This document shows, one piece after another, positions 12,003 to 17,595 of a stretch of 17,595 nt of DNA. The stretch is from Chloroflexota bacterium. Lineage in GTDB: Bacteria > Chloroflexota > Dehalococcoidia > DSTF01 > JACRBR01. Under the pieces are notes generated by a model that ran no database searches, was not told the DNA's origin, and saw nothing but the letters and a program-made list of their open reading frames with translations. Made by a program: the position numbers and the translations under genes. The stretch is from positions 1 through 17,595 of the forward strand of contig JACRBR010000103.1 in assembly GCA_016213125.1 (NCBI GenBank). Direction: 5' to 3'. Every line of letters starts with the position of its first letter. Within the stretch, counting starts at the first letter, position 1.

Positions 12003-12893
12003 CTAATAGATGGACGCGAGGCGCCGAATGTGAACCGCGAGAGCCTCTGCCCGACTACAGAGGAGGCTCTCATTTATTCCCAGACTTCGGGCCCCAGAAA
12101 TGGTCGAAACGTCGGCGCCGCATCTCTTGAGGAAATCGCAGTAGTCATGAACCGCGTCGAAATCTCGATTCAGGAGTTGTTCTAGCTTGTCCTTCGCCGG
12201 GAGACGAATGGTGCCTCGACCCAGCGATTGATCCCACAAGAGGGTCGTGGACTTCATTCCCGCTGGATCTGAGTAGACTCGCAACGTCCAGCCGCGATTG
12301 GTGACGGTTGAGAGCATCACCCTGCCTCGCGTGACCGGTGGGACGCCAATGTCAAGGATGTCATCTATGTGAGCCAGAAGAGATGCGATTAGGGGCGCGT
12401 CTCGGAGAGACAGATCTGGTGCTATGTAGTCGAAACGGGAACGCTGGCCAGCCAACTGATTGACGATCGCGACAAACACAGATGCGTTGGCCCGCGCTTG
12501 TTCTGTCAGCCGCATTGACTGAACGAACGATGCGAGTTCTTGCAATGAGAGGGTCCCACCAGCGCTAAGGTCTCCGACCACGGAATGGACCGGTTCCGAC
12601 AGGACATCGCGATAGACCCGCATCTGTTCGGCATCTTCAGTTCCCAGTTCAACTTCGATCCAGGCCTTCACACGACCTTCTTCCACAACGACGAAATCCG
12701 GTCGCACTCCATTCACTTGCTGCGGCGGATAGATGATTGCTGAAGGTGGTTCGCCAACCCTGGATAGAAGCCAGCACTTCGCTTCATCTAGCAACATGAG
12801 GCCGAACAACGCCACATTCAGACGATTCTCAGGAAGTGTGATGTGTTCGTTGGCAAAGGCTTCGGGCGGCGGTGCCGGTAAGCCGTCTTGCAT
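12003..12893 (-). CDS. Unrecognised protein with a PD-(D/E)xK-nuclease-like core
   Basis: A 296-residue soluble protein I do not recognise. The stretch 61-97 (NGVRPDFVVVEEGRVKAWIE then VELGTEDAEQMRVYRDV) has the shape of a PD-(D/E)xK nuclease core: D66 after Pro, a beta-hairpin, then IEVEL with E80 and E82 where E-x-K is usual, and Q90 and Y94 in the following helix; E23 in the first helix could be the early acidic residue. The usual lysine is absent (K76 is nearby), so activity is uncertain. The remaining ~200 residues show no motif I know. It starts 2 bp after the stop of the CoA-transferase, so it is probably cotranscribed. Its base composition is visibly less GC-rich than its neighbours, which suggests separate acquisition. 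Longer starts (to 13214) overlap the CoA-transferase and are rejected. Confidence 0.7.
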   Translation of the reverse strand: MQDGLPAPPPEAFANEHITLPENRLNVALFGLMLLDEAKCWLLSRVGEPPSAIIYPPQQVNGVRPDFVVVEEGRVKAWIEVELGTEDAEQMRVYRDVLSEPVHSVVGDLSAGGTLSLQELASFVQSMRLTEQARANASVFVAIVNQLAGQRSRFDYIAPDLSLRDAPLIASLLAHIDDILDIGVPPVTRGRVMLSTVTNRGWTLRVYSDPAGMKSTTLLWDQSLGRGTIRLPAKDKLEQLLNRDFDAVHDYCDFLKRCGADVSTISGARSLGINESLLCSRAEALAVHIRRLASIY

Positions 12894-12895
12894 CG

Positions 12896-14203
12896 TCAGT
12901 ACAACGCTTGCTCGACGAGCGCTTCGGCGATCTCGTCGTCGCTCATGCCCAGGATCTCGCGGCAGACGTACTCGTTGTGCTGGCCCAGCAGCGGAGCCGG
13001 GCTTCGCAGCGACCCCGGAGTTTTCGAGAGCTTGAACGGTGACCCATCGTATGCGGATCGCCCCGTTTCCGGGTGGTCCAGGTATTCGAAGTACCCGCGC
13101 GCCCTCATCTGCTCGTCTTCCAGCACGTCCTTCGAGTTCTGGACGACGCCAGCGGGTATACCCTTCGACTGCAGCAGGGCCATCGCATCTTCGGCGGTGC
13201 GCTCCCGCGTCCACTCGGTGATGTTGGCCTCCAGCTCGTCCTCGTTGGCTTTGCGCGCGTCCAGCGTCGAGAACTTCGCGTCCTCAGCCCACGCGGGCGA
13301 GCCCATGACGTCCACTAACGCCTGCCACTGCGCATCGTTGAAAACGCCGAACGCCACCCAGCGGTCCATCGGCTGGTTTTCCCACGTGATGTCCTGGCAG
13401 CGGAAGGCTCCGTGCGGCGACGCGTATGAAAGCCGGTTGCCCTTCCGCGTCTGCACCCGGCCGTTCTCGTTGTAGTCCATGACCACCGGGCCCAAAGTTG
13501 AGATCACGGACTCCAGCTGCGCCAGCTCGATGCACTGTCCCTTGCCGGTCTTCTTGCGGTGGCGCAGCGCCGCGATGATGGCGATCAGCGTGTGGCCGGG
13601 GTTGATCACATAGTCCGGGTAGTTGGTGCCCAGGCCCATCGGCGGGCGGTTCGGGAACCCGCTGAGCTCGTTGTAGCCGGTGATCGCGTTCAGCACCGCG
13701 CCGAAGCCGAAGAAGTCACGGTGCGGCCCGTCGAACCCCTGCATCGGCTGGTACGCCGCGATGATGTCCGGGTTGATCTTCTTGAGCTCTTCGTAATGAA
13801 ACCCCCAGCGGTCGATCATCCGTGGCGTCTGGTTGGTGATGAAGACATCGCACCAGGCGATGAGGCGCCGCGCCATCTCCTTCCCCATCTCCGTGCTCAG
13901 GTTGATGGTCACGTCGAGCTTGCCGGCGTTGTAGTTGTTGAAGTATCCGCTGACGTTGTACCCGGTCTTCGTCACTTTGCCGGTGTTCGCGCATTTCGGG
14001 CAGCCGCTTCCTCCGCAATCTGGGCACACTTGTTGCGCGAAGGGCATGACGCCTCGCAGCCCGTCGATATGCGCCTCCGACTCCACGCGCACGACAGTCG
14101 CACCGTACCGTGCCAGGTTCTGCGCGCAGATGGGCCCGGCCCCGAACCACGAGAAGTCCGCGACTTTGATGTCCGTCAGCGGCATCGTGTGTTTGCCTGT
14201 CAT
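12896..14203 (-). CDS. CaiB/BaiF-family (family III) CoA-transferase with an inserted Cys4 motif
   Basis: Family III CoA-transferases move CoA between carboxylic acids through an aspartyl-CoA anhydride. This 435-residue protein begins LTDIKVADFSWFGAGPICAQ, continues with ARYGATVVRVES and has YFNNYNAGKLDVTINLS. The probable catalytic aspartate is D197 in TNYPDYVINPGHTLIAIIAA, followed by ALRHRKKTGKGQ. It ends with the usual APLLGQHNEYVCREILGMSDDE. Unusually, residues 60-71 read CPDCGGSGCPKC, a CxxCx4CxxC pattern like half of a DnaJ-type zinc centre, in the loop before NVSGYFNNYN, where relatives I recall have none. The start at 14203 has AGGAGGT 7 nt upstream. It lies 27 bp after the first CoA-transferase; such tandem pairs can be heteromeric, as in the benzylsuccinate (BbsEF) and succinyl-CoA:malate (Smt) enzymes. 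Substrate not determined. Confidence 0.92.
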   Translation of the reverse strand: MTGKHTMPLTDIKVADFSWFGAGPICAQNLARYGATVVRVESEAHIDGLRGVMPFAQQVCPDCGGSGCPKCANTGKVTKTGYNVSGYFNNYNAGKLDVTINLSTEMGKEMARRLIAWCDVFITNQTPRMIDRWGFHYEELKKINPDIIAAYQPMQGFDGPHRDFFGFGAVLNAITGYNELSGFPNRPPMGLGTNYPDYVINPGHTLIAIIAALRHRKKTGKGQCIELAQLESVISTLGPVVMDYNENGRVQTRKGNRLSYASPHGAFRCQDITWENQPMDRWVAFGVFNDAQWQALVDVMGSPAWAEDAKFSTLDARKANEDELEANITEWTRERTAEDAMALLQSKGIPAGVVQNSKDVLEDEQMRARGYFEYLDHPETGRSAYDGSPFKLSKTPGSLRSPAPLLGQHNEYVCREILGMSDDEIAEALVEQALY

Positions 14204-14230
14204 CTCGCCGACCTCCTGCCTCGCACCCGG

Positions 14231-15514
14231 CTAGATCGCGCCCGCCGCCTGCAGCCGTTCCATCTCGCCCGCGGAAAGCCCCAGCTCGCCGCCGAAGATA
14301 TCGCTGTTGTGCTCACCCGGAAGCGGCGCCCTTCGCCGCATGGACCATGGCGTTGCCGAGAGCCGGTACGGTGGACCGGTGAGCGTCACGGTGGCACCCA
14401 GGTGGTCGTGGTCGACCTTCTGGTACCACTGCCGCGCGGCAAGCTGCGGATTCTTCGCCAGGTCCTCGGGGGTGGACACGATGCCGATCATGAGGCGCTG
14501 CTTCTGGGCCTCTTCGTAGATGTACCACTTGCTGAAGGAAGCGATGAAGCGCGCAAAGACCTCCCGCATGTGGCCGAGCACCTTGATGCGGGCCGGCAGC
14601 TTCTCGGGCTCGCGAACGAGCCCCGTCAGGAAACCGAGGTTGAGGCTCTGCACCATCTCGTAGTTGTCGCCCTCGGTCAGGTCCTCGGCCTTCCCCTCAC
14701 GCGCCATCCACTCCACCATCGTCGTCCAGGGGGCGCCGCCCGGCGTGCCGAGGTAGCAGAACACCTGGCCGTCGTTGGCGTCGAAGATGCCTATGCCGGG
14801 CAGATCGATCGGGATGAGCCCGCGCGCGCCCGTCCTCGACGCAATGCGATGGGTCATGTCGTAGGCCATCATCGCCGTCTCCTGGTTGATGCAGAGCGCC
14901 TCCTGCATCGAGACGTCGACGTGCTGACCCTCGCCCGTGAGGTCGCGGTGGTATAGCGCCATCATCGTGCCGGCAGCCCCATCGATGCTGGCGCAGATGT
15001 TGCCCTGGTTACCGTACGGGCGGTTCGGCGGGTCCTCCTTGTCCCCCGCCAGCCACATCATCCCGCTCATCGCCACGCCCGCGATGTCCGACCACTCGTA
15101 TCCCGCATGCGGCCCTGTCTGGCCGAATCCGGTCATCGAGGTCAGGATGATGTCCGGCCTGATCTTGCAGAGCCCGGCATACCCTAGCCCCAGCGAGTCC
15201 AGGTATCCGGGCTTGTACGTCTCCGCGACGACATCTGCTGTCGCGACGAGCTTTTCGAACGCCACCCGGCCTTCGGGCTTCGTGATTTCGAGCGTAATGC
15301 TCCGCTTGTTCGTGTTGTTGTGGAGGAACGTCAGGCTGCGGTCCGCCGCCTTCCCGTCGTGCCAGAACGGCCCGATCTCTCGCAGCGGGTCGCCCGCGGG
15401 CGGCTCGATGCGAATCACGTCGGCGCCCAGGTCGGCGAGGAGCTTCGTGCAGTAGACGCCGGTCTCGCCCGTGAGGTCCAGCACGCGGATATCGGAGAGC
15501 GCGGAGTCAGGCAT
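14231..15514 (-). CDS. CaiB/BaiF-family (family III) CoA-transferase
   Basis: A 427-residue family III CoA-transferase: LSDIRVLDLTGETGVYCTKL at the N-terminus, then LADLGADVIRIEPPAGDPLR, the NKRSITLEI strand, VVAETYKPGYLDSLGLGY, and MTGFGQTGPHAGYEWSDI. The probable catalytic aspartate is D178 in GNICASIDGAAGTMMALYHR. It lacks the cysteine insert of its neighbour. The start at 15514 has GAGGGG about 4 nt upstream. The two transferases are related only at family level and both keep the Asp region, so they could be two enzymes or two subunits of one. The upstream nitronate monooxygenase gene is on the same strand, separated by 168 bp that contain no gene. The likely role is activation of an organic acid before breakdown, by inference. 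Confidence 0.93.
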   Translation of the reverse strand: MPDSALSDIRVLDLTGETGVYCTKLLADLGADVIRIEPPAGDPLREIGPFWHDGKAADRSLTFLHNNTNKRSITLEITKPEGRVAFEKLVATADVVAETYKPGYLDSLGLGYAGLCKIRPDIILTSMTGFGQTGPHAGYEWSDIAGVAMSGMMWLAGDKEDPPNRPYGNQGNICASIDGAAGTMMALYHRDLTGEGQHVDVSMQEALCINQETAMMAYDMTHRIASRTGARGLIPIDLPGIGIFDANDGQVFCYLGTPGGAPWTTMVEWMAREGKAEDLTEGDNYEMVQSLNLGFLTGLVREPEKLPARIKVLGHMREVFARFIASFSKWYIYEEAQKQRLMIGIVSTPEDLAKNPQLAARQWYQKVDHDHLGATVTLTGPPYRLSATPWSMRRRAPLPGEHNSDIFGGELGLSAGEMERLQAAGAI

Positions 15515-15682
15515 TGGCCCCTCAGTTCTTATGTGGTCTTTGCTGTGGGATTGTCCGCCGGTGGCTCGTCAGGTGCAAGATCGACGGGCCACAGCGCGCA
15601 GGAGTCTCCGGATCTTCGCGGTGCCGATCTCGCTCGACTGCGGCCGCCCACATGTAATCAGATACCGCATGTCGCGCGGACG
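15515..15682. other. Gap between nitronate monooxygenase and CoA-transferase genes
   Basis: 168 bp with no convincing ORF, hairpin terminator or recognisable promoter on either strand. It may hold a promoter for the CoA-transferase pair, but I cannot point to one. Confidence 0.3.
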
Positions 15683-16873
15683 TCAGACGGACGCCTGCAC
15701 CCGGCGCTTCAGGCCCTCGGAGAGGATCTCGGCGGCGCCGCGGACCATGTCGGCGAAGATGTCCTTCGCGGGACGAGACTCGTGCAGCATGCCGGAGATC
15801 TGTCCTGCCGGGTTCATCAGCAGTTCGAGGCGGTTCGCCTCGCGTGCCCCCGCCATGATCTCGCCGGAGACGATGCCCTGCATGCCCATCGGCAGCGCGT
15901 CGAGTTTCTGACCCTCCCAGTACTCGATGAGCGGGTTGTTGATGTTGCGCATGGTCTTGCCGCTGTAGAGGCGTGTCACGCGCGTGTCTTCTTCCGTCGC
16001 AGCGAGGATGCGCTCCTTCAGCAGGTCGGGCCAGGTCGCCTCGCGTGAGACCAAGAACGCCGTACCGATCCACACGCCGTCACATCCCGCCGCCAGCGCC
16101 GCCGCGATCCCGCGCCCGTCGCCGATGCCGCCCGCGGCCACGACGGGCGTCGGCGCAATGGCGTCGATGACCTGCGGGATGAGGGCGAGCGTGCCGATGC
16201 GGCCCGTGTGACCGCCCGCCTCCGTGCCCTGCGCGACGACGACGTCGGTCCCGCTGTCGGCCAGGCGTTTTGCGTTCTTCACGTTGCCGACGAGCCCGAT
16301 GACCTTCGCGCCCTGCGCACGAAACGCCTCGACATAAGGTCCCGGGTTTCCAAGCCCCGCGGCGAACACCGGCACCTTCAAGTCTAGAATCGCCTCGACC
16401 TGCTTCTTCGAGAAGTCGGTGGCTCCCAGCCGCCGCATCCCCGCCGAAAAGTCCTCGTCCCGCCCGCGTTCCGGTAGCCCGAATTCGCCTTCCGCCTTGG
16501 TGATGAACTCCTGGTAGGGGGCCGGCAGGTAGTCGCGCGGCCGCTTCGGCGAGGCGTTCACCTGCGCCGGCGAATCCTTCCCTTTGCCGTTTGTTGTTTG
16601 CTCTTTGCCCTCGGCGGAAGGAGCCCGGGCCACGCCTGAAGGGAGCAGCACGTCTACGCCGAACGGCTTCGACGTCAGGTCGCGAATCCGTCGCACCTGG
16701 CGCTCGATCTCCTCGGGAGGCATGGACGCCGCGCCGACGATGCCGAGCCCCCCGGCCTCCGAGACCGCCGCCACCAGCTCGGCCGTGGCCACGCCGCCCA
16801 TCCCCGCGAGGATGACCGGATACTCGATATCAAGGATGTCGCAGAGTCGTGTATGCAGGATAGGTCGGCCCAT
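15683..16873 (-). CDS. Nitronate monooxygenase / 2-nitropropane dioxygenase-like FMN protein
   Basis: A 396-residue flavoprotein of the nitronate monooxygenase family, which oxidises alkyl nitronates with FMN and O2; related members act as FMN-dependent enoyl reductases. Visible landmarks: RLCDILDIEYPVILAGMGGV at the start, EAGGLGIVGAASM, VVVAQGTEAGGHTGR with the candidate catalytic H222, and the FMN phosphate loop AAGGIGDGRGIAAALAAGCD then GVWIGTAFL. The start at 16873 has GGAGGTG about 5 nt upstream; the open frame to 17458 is rejected because similarity begins here. Residues ~84-108 (APSAEGKEQTTNGKGKDSPA) look like an insert and coincide with a 7-bp tandem repeat in the DNA. Its position upstream of two CoA-transferases suggests a joint catabolic role, unproven. 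Confidence 0.9.
   Translation of the reverse strand: MGRPILHTRLCDILDIEYPVILAGMGGVATAELVAAVSEAGGLGIVGAASMPPEEIERQVRRIRDLTSKPFGVDVLLPSGVARAPSAEGKEQTTNGKGKDSPAQVNASPKRPRDYLPAPYQEFITKAEGEFGLPERGRDEDFSAGMRRLGATDFSKKQVEAILDLKVPVFAAGLGNPGPYVEAFRAQGAKVIGLVGNVKNAKRLADSGTDVVVAQGTEAGGHTGRIGTLALIPQVIDAIAPTPVVAAGGIGDGRGIAAALAAGCDGVWIGTAFLVSREATWPDLLKERILAATEEDTRVTRLYSGKTMRNINNPLIEYWEGQKLDALPMGMQGIVSGEIMAGAREANRLELLMNPAGQISGMLHESRPAKDIFADMVRGAAEILSEGLKRRVQASV
16573..16614. repeat. Tandem 7-bp degenerate repeat inside the nitronate monooxygenase gene
   Basis: On the plus strand: aatcctt, ccctttg, ccgtttg, ttgtttg, ctctttg, ccctcgg. It encodes the Lys/Gln/Asn/Gly-rich segment EGKEQTTNGKGKDS of the flavoprotein. 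Six units of 7 bp make 42 bp, a multiple of three, so the reading frame is kept. Confidence 0.75.
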
Positions 16874-17164
16874 AGGGCACCTCCGGGGAAACCGTGGGGC
16901 AGCTACAAATCGCACCCTCACGTACAGGTGAGGCCAATCTATCGCTGCCCCCGAGGCCGGGCAAGAGACCGTTGGCTCTTCGAATCGAAGCGGCCATCCA
17001 ACACTGGATCTCAGTTTCGATGAAATCCACTTCAGGTATCTCAACCTGTGTCGATGTTGAAGGAGGTAGGGGGAAGTCATAGCCGGACACGGATGTCGAG
17101 CCCGTTCGGGCCGCGCGTGACTCATACAGGCGGCTCTCATCGAACGAATGAGATGGGAGTTCCC
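16874..17164. promoter_or_regulatory. Divergent intergenic region with several inverted repeats
   Basis: 291 bp between the divergent nitronate monooxygenase and secreted-protein genes, with no credible ORF. Three inverted repeats are seen: cctcac/gtgagg at 16916-16921 and 16928-16933 (6-nt spacer); the near-perfect palindrome cttcga-a-tcgaag at 16978-16990; and tctcat/atgaga at 17135-17153, directly before the Shine-Dalgarno of the right-hand gene. The second is the most operator-like. No regulator gene adjoins. Confidence 0.35.
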
Positions 17165-17595
17165 ATGCGCCTGCACCTGCTGCTTCCTGCCATCCTGCTC
17201 AGTATCGCCGGCACCGTGTGGGCCCCGCGCCCGCAGACCGCCTCCGCGGGCGGCAACCTGCCACCCATCGTCACGATCCTGAGTCCCGCCGACGGCGCGT
17301 CCGTTGCCCCCGGTGCGATGATCTCGTTCTCCGCCACGGCGATCGATCCGGAGACCGGGCCGCTGGGAGGCGTGTTCATGTTCTGGGCCTCCAACATCCA
17401 GGGGGGCCTCGGCGTCGGTACGGCGTTCTCGCGGAACGACCTCATTACCGGCACCCACATCGTTACCCTGCGCGCCACGGACCCGGGCGGCATGCAGACC
17501 GCCCGATCGATAACCATCACCGTGTGTGTCCCCACCGCCACGCCTACAGCCACCCTCACGCCTGTCCCCACTGCCACGCCCACGCGCACCCCCAC
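17165..17595 (+). CDS. Secreted protein with an Ig-like domain and Thr/Pro linker, partial (runs off the right edge)
   Basis: The frame is open for 143 codons to the window end. Residues 1-20 are a signal peptide (MRLHLLLPAILLSIAGTVWA) with probable cleavage after TVWA; there is no lipobox. Residues ~32-120 look like one Ig-like/cadherin-like or PKD-type beta-sandwich: PPIVTILSPADGASVAPGAM, ISFSATAIDPETGPLG, then THIVTLRATDPGGMQTARSI. From ~123 the chain turns into a Thr/Pro/Ala linker (PTATPTATLTPVPTATPTRT), typical of secreted and surface proteins of Chloroflexota. The start at 17165 has GGGAG 5 nt upstream; an in-frame ATG at 17153 is an alternative. The function lies in the unseen C-terminal part. 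Confidence 0.8.
   Translation, partial: MRLHLLLPAILLSIAGTVWAPRPQTASAGGNLPPIVTILSPADGASVAPGAMISFSATAIDPETGPLGGVFMFWASNIQGGLGVGTAFSRNDLITGTHIVTLRATDPGGMQTARSITITVCVPTATPTATLTPVPTATPTRTP

Noticed and set aside
13559..14956. Long plus-strand open frame of 465 codons opposite the two CoA-transferases
   Set aside because: It is the shadow of two well-supported minus-strand genes in GC-rich DNA; the translation is His/Arg/Val-rich with no domain.
16874..17458. N-terminal extension of the nitronate monooxygenase frame, and a minus-strand frame with MGVRVGVAVGTGVRVAVGVA at the right edge
   Set aside because: Family similarity starts at 16873 behind a good Shine-Dalgarno; the Val/Gly-rich frame is the complement of the Thr/Pro linker of the secreted protein.
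1..17595. tRNA, rRNA, transposase or phage genes
   Set aside because: I searched both strands by eye and found none; weak tRNA-like stems could be missed without a covariance search.

Overview
The window is a GC-rich (clearly above 60% by eye) stretch of bacterial chromosome, densely packed with short operons on both strands. There is no rRNA, tRNA, insertion sequence or CRISPR array in it. Several things point to Chloroflexota, perhaps the Dehalococcoidia side: a short LuxR-type regulator opening GRPKHPDVLTPR, a secreted protein with a Thr/Pro (TATPTAT-like) linker, paired CaiB-type CoA-transferases, ThyX as thymidylate synthase, promoters that look leaderless, and abundant small intergenic repeats. 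This placement is inference from gene style, not a database match.

Layout. 1-966 (-): the N-terminal three quarters of a LarA-type nickel racemase, running off the left edge. 1142-1639 (-): a DinB/DUF664-like protein. 1801-2691 (-): ThyX. 2860-3771 (+): an HD-domain hydrolase whose reading frame runs through into a repeat-bearing tail. 3825-4202 (+): a short LuxR-type DNA-binding protein whose tail is repeat DNA. 4231-4854 (+): ClpP. 4882-5346 (-): a VOC/glyoxalase-fold protein. 5418-6827 (-): an NCS1 permease behind a TPP riboswitch and terminator, so probably the thiamine-precursor transporter CytX. 7072-8034 (+): a membrane-anchored TlpA-like thioredoxin with an extra HMA-like domain. 8071-8853 and 8868-9725 (-): an HpcH/HpaI aldolase and an aldo/keto reductase in one operon. 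9795-10118 (+): a small HMA-like protein. 10182-11099 (+): endonuclease IV. 11168-11851 (-): an RDD membrane protein. 12003-16873 (-): nitronate monooxygenase, two CaiB/BaiF CoA-transferases and, last, an unrecognised protein with a PD-(D/E)xK-like core. 17165-17595 (+): the start of a secreted, probably surface, protein running off the right edge.

The strongest regulatory element is the TPP riboswitch (about 6901-6990) with its intrinsic terminator (about 6859-6892) in front of the permease. A second regulatory pattern is shared by seven genes: a TANNCT hexamer ends 5-9 nt before the start codon and no Shine-Dalgarno is visible, which suggests leaderless mRNAs. The other genes mostly carry clear GGAGG-like sites.

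Repeats are unusually varied: tandem arrays of degenerate 7-mers at four loci (one inside the nitronate monooxygenase gene), one 8-mer array, a 38-39 bp direct repeat, and three dispersed palindromic repeat types. Most lie in the first 4.2 kb. No obvious new defence or mobile system is visible. The least explained items are a CoA-transferase with an inserted four-cysteine motif, a TlpA protein that lacks the cis-proline and carries an HMA-like domain, and the orphan nuclease-like gene at the end of the CoA-transferase operon.
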